From NCBI GenBank assembly GCA_029204225.1, contig CM055102.1, forward strand, positions 48,330,870 through 48,394,869: 64,000 nt of DNA. The letters are read 5' to 3'. Made by a program: the position numbers and the translations under genes. Positions 25,701 to 38,461 of this stretch are shown piece by piece (positions within the stretch are counted from its first letter, which is position 1; each line of letters opens with the position of its first letter). The notes below the pieces were generated by a model. That model had not been told where the DNA came from. It saw only the letters and a list, made by a program, of their open reading frames with translations, and made no database searches. The stretch is from Diphasiastrum complanatum (taxonomy: Eukaryota > Streptophyta > Lycopodiopsida > Lycopodiales > Lycopodiaceae).

Positions 25701-26972
25701 CTCTTTTCTTGTGTTGCAATCCATTTCTGGCTGTTCGTACCTTCCAGAAGTTACAGCACAGCTATTTTCTCCAAGGACTGTGACATATGTGATACATATT
25801 ATCTATTAATGCATCTACAAAATTTGGCAGGACCGCACACAGTACTTTCAAAGAGTATTGCTGGATCATTTTCATTGCTTACCCATCTATTTGAGAAAGA
25901 AAGAAAGAAAGAAAGAAAACTTATTAATGTCTTTTCAATGCCAAAAGGCATATAAGACTAAAAAAAAAGTACATGTCAAGTGTGTGGTATCTGTGGGAGT
26001 GCATAAAACATCTCCAAAAAGTGGTAAAGAAAGTACATGTAGATATACTGCTAAAAATAGTGAACTGAACTGAAAAACTATGCTCTGAAATGTGAAATAT
26101 AATGTACAGCACATGTGCGATATATAGCTGATAATCTGAAAAACATAGTATAGTGTCGTCATCATGCTCGTCATGCTCTACCGGAGATCAGAAATGATGT
26201 AATGCGAGGTGCTGCTGGAGGTAGAGGTAAAGCAGATTATATTGAGGGGACTTCAAAGCCAATTATTCTTCAATATCATATTAAAGTTGACTGGCATACA
26301 TTGTCCCTTCAAACGGCTTGGGATCTCTATGCTCCTCTCGATCCACTCCTTTCTATTGTTATAGAGCATTCTTGGTCTATATGACAAGGTTGGGAAGCAA
26401 TTGTTGTCAATATTTGGTAACAGTGTTCTTCTAATCTTTGATATTTGGTAACATAGCTATTATGGCACTCATTCGCGAAGCCCTGTTGCTGGTATTTAAT
26501 AGTTGCATTTTGACTCCATTCTTAAGGCATTACCTACATATTGATACTTTTTGTCTGGTATTTGTTGCAAGATTCTCAGCAAGCGATGCAAGATGCTTGC
26601 AAGAAATGCAACAAAAAAAAGTTCTCACATAGCAAAGCATGAGGAGTTTGATGCAATGAAGAGCTATTGGCAAGCTCAAATCACATCAATCTCACAAAAA
26701 CAAGAAACCATAACCAAGCAAGAAGAAGTATGACATCTACAAAGGAAAGCCATGTCACCAAAAAGTAAGAAATCAAACATACAAAAAAAATCGAAGCAAA
26801 ACACATAAAACCTGCTTACTTGCATTAAAGAGTTAAATCACATCAAAATGTGAAAAAGAGTGAGAGGGAGTGGGAAGCAGTGAGAACAAATAAAAACACA
26901 TGACAGTTGTGCATAAGGAGACGAGGAAAGAGAAAGATCAATTTGGGGAAGGAGGCAAAGTAGAACAAAGAG

Positions 26973-27036
<64 letters not shown>

Positions 27037-30000
27037 AACTACTGAAAATGGCAAATGACGGAGGAATACCTAAAATACAAAGGATTTGGGCCTTATATTC
27101 GATGAGGATAAGCCTTAGTCTTCCTCTTATTGACATGGATTAAGTTGATAACATCCGGATTATTCTAAGCCAATTAACTTACTACACCCATGGCACAGGT
27201 TGTTCTCTATGTTACTCCCAATAACTAAGCATGCTAGGCCCCTATCCTAGGTTAATCACTAAGTTAAGGGCCTTGGTTTGGACCTAGATACGCAGAATAG
27301 GCCATTCACTCCCACTGTATCCCCAAAGTGGCGTTTATACTGAGGTCTTTCCTTTTATTCAATGGAATAATAGGTTAACAATATTCCACGTCCATTGGCA
27401 AAAAAGTAAGGTTTACAAATAGCAGCATTGTCCCTATTTGTTGCATCAGCATATCAGAAGAAGGCCATGCTCATACTTCTCTCATGAGACCTTTAACAAA
27501 GATTGATCTTCCTCGCGTCAACTCCTCAAGGTTGCATACAGATCATACACAACCTTCACAATTGCTGCAACAACGCTCTTTTCCTCTTCATACTTCCTTT
27601 ACAACTGCCTATGGATCCATTATGCACACCTGACTACTCTGATTCTCACGCAGTCCCTTCATGCTCTCAATTGGCTTCCATTTCAAACGCTGCCTTGCTT
27701 CCACAACGCTGCACACTGCTCGTCTTTTTCTTGTCTTATATGCCCTCTTTTTTGCAGCTGACTATAGTGGAACTTCTCAAGTCAAGGGGAGGAAAGCTCT
27801 AAACCAACACACCACCCATCGGGAGGACTAAGACTGCTCATCATTACAAAGAGAGACAGAAAACGCTATTGCCATTGAAGAATATTCACTTAGAAGCAAG
27901 GGTTGCTGCTGCCCAAAATGGAGTGCATTGTTGCCTGCAAAGTAAAATCTTTGCATCTTAAAGGAAGGCAGGTCCTTGCCACTTGCAAGGTCATCACTAA
28001 TCAGGACAACATTGATAATTTTCTTGGATTTCATAAATTTTCATTTAAGTATAGTACGTGGATTCTCCTATGACCGTTAATAGCATCCCTCCAAGCACTT
28101 TGACAATAGAATCTCAATAGAACTTAGTGAAGGAAAATCAGATCTTTTTTGAAAGATCCGTGTCAAAAAATCAAAAATTAGTGTTTTCATTGCTAGCTTT
28201 TGGAAGTTGAACTTTGATCTTCAAGTTCCCAATCTAAATGCAAATCCAATCCATGTAGAATGTGGCGTCCACTTTCTCCTCCAGAATCAACACTCTGATA
28301 TCAAGTTACAACTAAAAAACACACAAATGCTAGAAATACTGCAAGAACTGTGAACTAATTGAGACAAATGCACTCTAGTGCTCAAATCAAGGCTGAAATA
28401 CTGAAAAAAAAAAAATGAAATGCCAAGCTGGAAGTAGAGCACGAACTCTCTAAGCTAGAAATAAGCTTTACTCTCAAGCCAATTACCAATCAAATGAGGA
28501 CCCAATAGCCTTATTGATATTGCGATTAGGGTTGCAAGTTTTTTACTAGGCTGTGAGTCACCCTGTACAGCCCAACATGGCCAAATTGCAGTAAATATCA
28601 AGTAGCTAAATGCAGGTTTATTGGGGCAAACTCATAAGGTGTGAACTGGGTTAATTAAATTGCTGAACCAAATACAAACATAAGGGAACAAATGCTTACA
28701 ACTAACGAAAGTAATAACATGAAGACTTTGGCCCAGGCAGTTTGAATGTAATTGCTGTAATAGGCATGATGAGAAGGCTAACACAATGACAGCAAACTTT
28801 TTCAGGTTGAAAACCTATGTGACATTTTACATCTATGAAACCTTGAATATGGTCCTTCGATTTTCTACTGGTCAAAACTTTGTATACCTTCTGCTCGTGT
28901 GTAAAATAAAGCCAAGTAAATGTCAAGCCTCGATCTGCTACTATTTGCATGTAGATGTCTTACTGTCAACTGAGTGTTGATTAGGTTTATCTGATAAAAA
29001 GTTGCTACTTGATGTTTGTTTGATCCCATTTGCAAGTTACCATAAACCCAGTACCAAAACAAATCGGTATCATCTATTCACTACATGAGAAGAATTGATC
29101 CAGTCTGAAAACTAGCATGCATTCCTGGACAAGCTGCATGCAAAAACCTCTTACTTTGATAGTTCGATCAGCAGAACCAGTGCAGAACCACTCGTTACCA
29201 GGGTCAAACGCTATTGATCGCACCCATCCCAAGTGCCCGCTTATTACCTGAAGTAAAGTGGTACAGGTCAAAATGACACAAAACTATAACAGACAATGGT
29301 GCTACTACTTCCAGCCTAACAACAGCATTATATGTATGATAAGAATTTTCGGTGGACACACATCACATAGATGCTTACAGGTAACTAGCCATTAAGTTGC
29401 AATCAAGAACCTCTTAATAACCTTCAAGGAAGTTCAAATTCAATGCCTCACCCTATAATTTTTCCATGGAGGATGCCAAGAAGGCCGTGGCCACTTACTG
29501 GGAAGCCTCTTCATTACAGCTGCACTAGGTTGATATCTGGTAAGAATGAAATAACATTTGTAGTTAGATCGTCATCGATCATGCCACTGCAAGATCCACA
29601 CACTTTTCTACTTCAATTTAAAAAGGCTAAATATGTATCCACACCCCTTAGGCTTAATCGTCTGACAAATTTCCAAAGTTCACAGAAGCATAGAGTTCCG
29701 AAATATAACGTCCTAAATATTGAGGATACTGAATAAAAAAAATTTATAATGTGACAACTTCTTGCATCCAAACTATACACATTAATAAACCACAGCCAAA
29801 ATCTGATTCCGTCAAAAACTAAACCACCAAGAGAATCTACAAAAAGTTTCAAACAAAGCAATACGCCTCGAAATAAATAAGCTGCAGGAGTAAGAACAAG
29901 AGTGGCAGTACTTAAGAAATGCCATTGACACTTGGAACAGAACCGAAGTACATGTAAGTTCAAACTTATTCTCTGAAAGCTACTCCTGATAAGGAGAACT

Positions 30001-33000
30001 TGGAAGATGTAACTCCTAAATATAGTGGAAATCAAGTGCAGTATGGATTCCAGACTGATTCCAAGAAGCCTTCATGCTTCACGACGAACCTTCAAGACTC
30101 CATCAGGCTAATAAAACACTGAACTTTCTCAATTTCGATGTTGCAAATCTCCGCATTGAATCCCTATCGTCACCAATATCCGCCCTTCAAATATAGCTGC
30201 AGACTTGCTTTGTTCAAGTCATTCAATGGCAGAAAACTGACTCCCATGGGTAGCAAGATCAACAAGGAACCTTCTATACGGACAGCAACACAGCCACCAA
30301 CGCTGAAGCTTATTGTTTGATGTTTGTCTTCCAACAGACCATAGTGGATCCATACTACCAAGACAGAAATGGATCCAGGTGTTCAACACTAAACAGGAGG
30401 AAATTGGTGGTGAAATAGGTGCAAATCCCCAGGCTGTTCCAATGAGCAACTTCGGCAAGGTTCTGCAGCATTCAAAAGGGCCAAAAGTTGAAAGTGCTAC
30501 ACTAGGAAGGAGAAGCAAACAGCGATAGTTCCACAGGTCTGCAGTGGCTACATCACATGTTTCGAATGGGCTGATCTAGTCAGGATGGGCGGTCCAATAA
30601 TCAGAACGACTTGTAGCAAGTTGCTTCTTGGTTCTTTCACACTAGAGTCGTACAGGTTGTTGTCTAGCCTCAAGAAAAACAACAAGGTTCATTTCTATTG
30701 ATGGGTTATTGATTAGAAAATCAATATAAAGTCTTCTTAAGTGAAGCAGGTTTCTTCAAGAAAGATGGACGTACACAAGTTGGGAAGTTTGCATATGAAA
30801 TAGTGTCAGGATAAATAGATGTCATGATGAGATGCTTTCTAAGTTGGAAAGTTGTTTGGGGCAAGTGACTTTATGTTCAGTTAGTTTGTGTGAGGAAGTA
30901 TTGTGTACGTTTTATCTTCTATTGGGGATGCTCTATTACTTGCATATTTGGTTGGGTTCATGGATGACATCCTATTTGTATTATTGTTCGGGAGTGGTTG
31001 CGATGCAAACATGAAGTGTACATCTAGGGGGAGTAGTTCATCTAAGTCCATCTAGTCCATCATAGGTGGTAACTTATGAGAGTATCAGGAGAATCGAAGT
31101 GGATTCAACTCAAGGAATCGACACAAGTGGACCCAACTACTTATGAAGTACAGGTTTCTAATGTGGGTGTTGATGTATGAGATTTGATGTTGATATTTGT
31201 ATATCTGTTTCCTCCTTATGATTATCATGATGATGGATGTTGGCAAGATCCTTACATATTAGTGGTAGCTTGGAAGATGTTCAAAAAGACCAAGGGAGTC
31301 AATCTTCATGCAAAGTTCTCAAAGTTATGGCAAAGGTTATCATGTCTACTATCAATTAGATATGTCAAATGACTGAGAACTATGGGGAGCCATAACTTCA
31401 ATGGTGCATGGGATCGTGGGTCCAAAGGTATGTCTCAAATCACCCCCAGAAATACAGTCAAAGTTTGGAAGTGTATTTACCCTTCTCTCTCAATATTATT
31501 GACACATTACTATGTTTTCTATCTACTCTTTGAACCACATTTTCTCATGTAAACTAAAATAGAAATGAGGATACAACTCACCATTCAAAGCAACCCAATC
31601 TTCAAATTGCACAACAGTCACAAGGTAGTGAAACATCCATGATCACCGTTATAATCCTATGAATTGATCAATTTTGAGCTCATATAGGTAGTTCTTCATG
31701 GTTTTCGTTCACGAATTTCTTTCTTCCCTTCACCACTAGATATGGATAAGAGAGAGTGGTTTGGTCGAACAATCATGCCCTTATTTGATATTAAGGAGAG
31801 TCGAGTTCTTTCATCCGAAGGAAGTCAAGGAATCTGGTGATATGTTGCACTTATAATGGTTACAAATATGCACTAAAGGGACATGAAGACAAAAGCACGA
31901 CACTGGGAAGTCATATGAAGCAGGTTCATATGAAAAGGATCGACATACAAAGGAATTCTACATCATTATACAACAGAAGTGTATACCCATTTGCAACCAA
32001 TGGGTTTTTTACCAACTGGTGGATGTACCAAGTCCCATGTGCCATGCTTGGCAATTGACTCCATCTCTTCTTCCATGGCTTTGACCCAAATGTCACTATC
32101 CTTTGCTTCATCATGAGTCGAAGGTTCTTTGCTTTGAATGATGCTAGATAAGAGAGCGTAGTTTGCTTCACACTTATCAGGTTGTGTCTTCTCTCTCGTT
32201 GATCTCCTTAGCTCTCCCCGGATGGATGATTCAAAAAATTCATCCATGTCACGACTTTCCATCAATCTCTCAAACCACTTGGGCAGCTTCCTATAAAGTG
32301 ACCTGCTTCCTGGTGAAAATGTATCCCACGGTGGCTCCTTCTCCTTGTGTTTGTCACCTCCAACTTCAATCTTCTTAGCACCCAATGGTTTATCCCTACC
32401 TCTCCAACCTGTTTCCCGAGGTTGAGCGATGGCATCATGAGGTGCATCCATATGTCCATCATTAGGAATGTCAACAAATGGTCCATCATCAAGAGGAAGT
32501 CTCACTATACCTTCTTTGTCATTTGTCATTTGATGTATCCAACTTCTCAATATCCTCATCCTTGTACAACTTTGCGCTCGGCTACACCATTGAGTTTGGG
32601 AGTGTGAGCTTGTGTGAATTGTCTTTTGATTCCACATTGGTTGCAAACATATTCAAATTCACTGGATTTGTACTCACCTCTACTGTCAGATCTTAGGAAC
32701 TTGATCTTCCTACATGTTTGGTTTTCAATCATTGCCTTGAAGCTCTTGAAGGTAGCAATTTCATCTTTAAAAAATAGATCCACGTTTTGCAAGACATATC
32801 ATCTATGAAAGTAATGAAATAGTACGCTCCACCTATGGACATCGTCCTCATAGGTCCGCATAGATCTGTGTGGATCAAATCCAGGATGTTCTTTGCCCTC
32901 GCAACACCACCACACTCGAACTTCTCTCGATGTTGCTTCCCATACACACGACTCGCACATCATCTTCAAGTGGTCTTCCATCACAGCCAATCCCTTCACC

Positions 33001-35011
33001 ATTTCTAATTTCCTCATCAAACCAAATGACCAAGACTTTTATGCCACAGTTTAGTTTGTGATGGAATGGACGAGACAAGTCCATGTTGCCCCGTAAATGT
33101 AGCATTCAACCTGTACAATTTTGTCTTAGGCTCCCTTGTACCATCCGCAATGACCTTGAACTTTTGGTTCATGTCTTTCACAAAGCAGCATGCGCAAACT
33201 CTACCAACTCTTGATCAGTAATGACACCAACGGAAAGTAGATTTTTCTTCAAATCTAGCACATAAAGTACCTCCTTGATCGTTTTGCTTTTATCGTCTGG
33301 AAGCTGAATAGAAACTGTGCCTACCCCTCGATCTTGCAAATTTTCACTATTTGCTTGTCAAACTGACGTTCCATTGTCCAGCTCTTTCAGGGTACTAAAC
33401 CAATCTTTATTGCCCCTCATGTGCCTAGTGGCTCCCGAGTCAATATACCAAGCTTTATCTTCCTGATTCGATGACAATGCTGATATGAAGATGCTAGAGT
33501 CTTCAACCTCACCTTCATTGACAAGGCTACCTGCTTGTTTTGGTTTTCCCTTGCCCAACTCCGCCAAGAATTTTCGGCATTCACTCTTCCAATGGCCCTT
33601 TTTGCCGCAATAAAATCACTTGCCTTTCTTCTTGGTCTTGCTGGATGACCCTTCTTCCTCTTGAGTCTTGGCAAACTGCTGTTTAGACTTTTTCTTGCCC
33701 TTGCCCTTGCCTTGCTATCGGCATGCCGCAAGTGCCCGATCATTAGTATTTTAACGACGAGCTTTCACCATTTCCCGTCATTGCTCCTCCTGCATCAAGA
33801 TCCTTGTGAGCTTGTCAAAGGTTGGTAGTCTTTCTCTTGACGCTATCCCACTTACGAACATTTGTAGGGCTCTACAATGTCGCACAATGCATTGTGCACC
33901 ATAACGTATGCGCTTGCCAATAGAATGCAGTTCATCCCTCATTGTCTTGATTCTGGTCATATAAGTTTGAATGTGCTCCCCCTTGCTCCATTCGGCACTA
34001 TTCAACTTTGACTTCAAAAACATAATCCTTGATGGATTTAAAATCCCGAACTGCTCCTTTAGCACATCACATGCCTGTCTTGGAGTAACAGCATCGCTTA
34101 CGTGGGTAACGATGTGGTCCTTCATCGATAAGTAGATGAAGAACAACGCCCTTCTCATCTTCTTGTTGAACACTTTGATGTCCGCTTCATTTGGCAATCT
34201 TCGCTCATCGCCTGTGACGACGTCCCACAATTCCTTCTCTTTCAAATAATTTTTCATTTTGAACTTCCACACTGCATAGTTGGAAATCTCGTCCAACTTG
34301 CTATTTTCACTCAAAATGGACTCTCCCATGTTCGCCATCTTCAAAATGCCTAAAACTACAATCGTAGGCTAAAAGAGATATTCTGAGTACAATGGCAATG
34401 TCGGAAACTCGTTTTAGTGACCTGCTAAAATTTCACACCAGGCCCTCTTGTTGCTTGGGTGGCAATTCGCAAGCCAAGTTGGTTTCCAATCGTGAAATGC
34501 CTTCTACCTCGCACTCCTGACTACCTGCTCCCTAAAAGGGGCAAAAAAGATTTGGTGTCCACTAAGCGCTTTCTCCACAGTTAACACTCTGTTTTGCGCT
34601 ACCATACTTGCAGGTACAGTCCAAGTGCCTTTCAATTGGAGTCCGTAGCCCTTCGTTTGGTCCAAAATGGTTAAAGGAGGTGGAAATAAGGGCCTTTTTA
34701 GAAAATGAACCGTTTCTTCATATTGAAAAAACTTCACTCTTCAAGCAATTTTGGGCCTTGGGTCCCTTCAAACTGAAAATTTTTAATGAAGTTGAAGGCT
34801 GTTTTGCTCTTCAAGGCACTTGGGTCCCTTCAAATTAATCTTGGCCATTGAATCCATAGAACTCATCTAGCCCACCATTCAACATTGAATCATGACCATT
34901 GGTGAAAGTGGGCTCCAATCTTGTGGTTAGGAGTAAGTTTGGGCATTCAAGTGGACACTTAGAGCAGCTAAACACTCATTTACACCACTTCATCTTCTTC
35001 ACGTAGATGCA

Positions 35012-35070
<59 letters not shown>

Positions 35071-38000
35071 CCTATGGGCCACGCCCTCCAACCCCTCCTA
35101 TGGCTTGATCTCTCTCAATTTTTGAGCTCTTTCAAAGCCGTCTGAGGCCTAGACCATGGGCGCCCATAGAGCTTTCAATTGCCAAAATCCGTGGAGAAAC
35201 GATGAGATAAGGCCAACTTGAGAAAAAGACTAGGTTCTCTGGCAATTGGCAATTCTCCGACAGAAAGTTCAAACTTTCTTCGTGGTTGTTGAGTGGGCTA
35301 GCACGACTACTTCCTTGTTCTTACGGGCCACGACTTCCAAACAGGTGCATGGACGGTGAAATTATTGCCGATTTTGTGAAAAATTTGTAACCCTCACCCG
35401 GTCTTTTCCACAAGCTAACTGCAAAATTCTCAAATTTTGCATGTTTTTGACACTATCTATTGCTATGCACATGCTAAGGATACATGTACTGAGCTTGGCA
35501 ACATTATGTGGTATTCAGTAGGAAGTAACATCCACCACACATAATTATTAGAGCGATTCAGTGCAGTTCATGACAAACCTGTCTACAGCACTGATTGTAG
35601 CCTTATGGTCGACATTATTTCCTGTCCCAGCAACTACTGCATTTGTATCTCCTGCTCCTGCACCTTCAGCCCTATAAAAAGCACAAATATGAATGCTTCA
35701 GTTGCAAGGTCAAACACTTACAGATTGAATTTTGCTTATGCTTGTACAAATCAATAAGAATAGTAGAAGCTTCAAAATTGATCATAACATCATATATCTA
35801 CCATGTTGATTGTGACTGAGAAGCAACAGCCACCACTTGTAAGTCTGAATCCCTTGCACCAGTGACTACTTCCAAAGAATCCTTCTGAAAGGCTGCAAGT
35901 AAACATATCGCAATACGATTGCAGTTATTTATTGCACATTTTTCAAACTCACATGTAAAGAAAGGACATGTATCAATGCTAAGTCCATGATAACATCCAA
36001 ATATGACAAGCACGACTTAGAATTTTAAATTTTATGGATTCGACCTAGAAAGTCTTAGACCCTTAACTCTATCATGCATATTAGGACCATATGCTACAAA
36101 ATTCACATCATGAGCTTCCAAGAGTAGATGCAAGTCACAATCATAATAATGCATCCACATCAGCTTTTATGATTTATAGAGTGTCCAAAGTGTTAGGCTT
36201 TTGATTCCCAAGATGAAGGACAAATCAGACAATATTGAAGGCTAGAACTAAAAAGGCTCATCAATTCTACACAATTCTTTCAATTTATGGCATTCCCTAG
36301 CTCTTTCTATGCAAACCATCCAGCTGAAACTAGTTGAATCACCAGAAAAAGCCTTGAAACGTTGTTCAGCCCCATGTGATTTTAGTCTAGCAAAAAAAGC
36401 ATTGTAATAATGGGGTTTCTGTAAGGAGCTATAGGTTGCCAATTCAATGCAACCCAGTACCAATTCATGAAACCCCTCCCATTAGGAACTACATATTGGA
36501 GATATGTGCATCCATAGCATAATCACAATACACATTCTAAAACACAATCTGGAATGCGAACGAAGATTAGGGTTTTCCAGAATGCAGAAAAAAATACTTG
36601 CTTTTGTACTTTTCCTTTAGAAAATTTGCTTCTCCTTTCTTTAGGGAAATTGCCAAAAATATGAGCTAAACTACAATAAGGGTAGACAAAGGTTTCTACA
36701 CAGACCTGCTGGAATTGTTTGGAATATTGACCTAAAATCTGCATTATTGAAATATTTCTATAAAAAACAAAAGAAACTTGCAATAATTGCAAATATAGTC
36801 TAATTCAAGAAGAACGACTATGCAACATATCCTTCAATTTGTGCATTTTGGTGACATTCTCAGTCAAGCATAGATGATTCTGTGAATGGTCTTTATAAGG
36901 CTCAACAAAATGCCTCTTTGTTGCAGCTACATATTTGAACAAGCTATTACAAACTGATGCTAAACTTTGATTTGGTGCCTGATCGTAAAGGAGAATCATA
37001 CCACATTTACACTTTATGACTGGCAACAGATTGGAGTTCAACTTAAAGCCTGGAAAATTCGCAACAGAGCTTGTAGCATACTAACAAAAATATTTCCAGC
37101 ATGCTGATAAAAAAAATCCCAACAAAATAATTGTTTTTCCTATTTAAAAAGAAATCGGATTTGCATTCCATAGTTACGCACATATGTAGCGCATACATGG
37201 ATACACACACATCAGAAGTTTATTAATTAATATATAGTCCATAGATGCAGATAGCAGAATCTTCCAAATGCTATTTTTTTTAATTCGTCAAAACCTGAAA
37301 AAAAAATTAATACTAAAAAGAAAAACCATAACAACATCTAAAAAAAATTACAAACTGCATAAAAAAATTTGCACCGAAAGAAAACAAAAAAAATACCATA
37401 AAGACTGTCTTGAAAAGAATCTGTTAAAAAAAATTTCAACGAACATGCAATTATAATATATACATTGTCATATATGAGGGGGTGTGTGTGTCAGACATGA
37501 GGGTCCGGGCCAAAATGCCCGCGTCCGGCGTCCGGACCCGGACGCGCCATAAAGACTGTCTTGAAAAGAATCTGTTAAAAAAAATTTCAACGAACATGCA
37601 ATTATAATATATACATTGTCATATATGAGGGGGTGTGTGTGTGTCAGACATGAGGGTCCGGGCCGGAATGCCCGCGTCCGGACCCGGACGCGTCCGGGTC
37701 CCGCTTCCTTAGGTGTGTGTTATAATTATTATTCCTATTGTTATTATTAAATATAGCCAGACATGAGGGTCCAGGGCGGACGCGGGCTTTTCCTGTCTGC
37801 GTCCGACGCCCGGACCCGGACGAGTCCGACGCCCGGATGCGGGGTCGGACGCGTCTAATTTTTTTTTTTTGTTTGGATGCGTCCAGCGTACTGGATGCGG
37901 ACGCGTCCGGGCCCCGGACGCGTTTTTTTAATTTTTTTTAAAAAAGAAAAAAAAAAAAGAGAAGCGCGCGGGCAGCGGAACAGTCCGCAGAACGTTCTGG

Positions 38001-38175
38001 GCCAGCGAGAGAGGAGAGAAAGGGCGGGAGAGAGAGAGAGCTATGGTGAGTGAGGGAGAGAGAGCTATGGTGGGTGAGGGAGAGCTATGGTGTGCACGTG
38101 GGTGGGTTATGGTGTGTATGTGTGTGTGTGTGTGGGTTAGTTGATTTGTGTGTGCACGTGTGGTGATTTGTGTGT

Positions 38176-38251
<76 letters not shown>

Positions 38252-38392
38252 GTGTACGTGTGTGTGTGTGTGTGTGTACGAGACATGGTGTGTGTGTGAG
38301 TTTAGGGTTTAGGGTCTGCATGCTTGGGTTTAGGGTTTAGGAGGAGAGAGAGAGAGAAAGATATTAGATTTGTGTGCTTGTGTGTGTTTGAA

Positions 38393-38461
<69 letters not shown>

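Larger units (their letters stand above)
24047..29154. other. PRL1 intron 7
   Basis: 5.1 kb containing the roughly 70-bp minisatellite (24407-24830), a 9-bp hairpin (CGCTGTCCG / CGGACAGCG, 25074-25096), a short (GAAA)n at 25895-25920 and a (GA)n run at 26974. No transposon coding sequence recognised. Confidence 0.55.

Noticed and set aside
26150-26390. Frame near 26.2 kb ([20 protein letters not shown]) as a gene fragment
   Set aside because: No recognisable family, short and isolated in intron 7.
30219-30528. Overlapping frames of 99 and 71 codons as PRL1 exons
   Set aside because: Neither resembles the PRL1 linker, and exons 5 and 6 join in phase without them.
30940-30985. GFMDDILF as a copia RT (YVDD) trace
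   Set aside because: The flanking residues do not match RVT_2 motifs, so the resemblance is probably chance.
36248-36463. 71-codon minus frame as a PRL1 exon
   Set aside because: No similarity to PRL1; exons 3 and 4 already join in phase.
38370-38456. Extended start of the transposase frame coding (ER)n
   Set aside because: It is translation of the (GA)n microsatellite; the BED-finger protein starts at the ATG at 38457.
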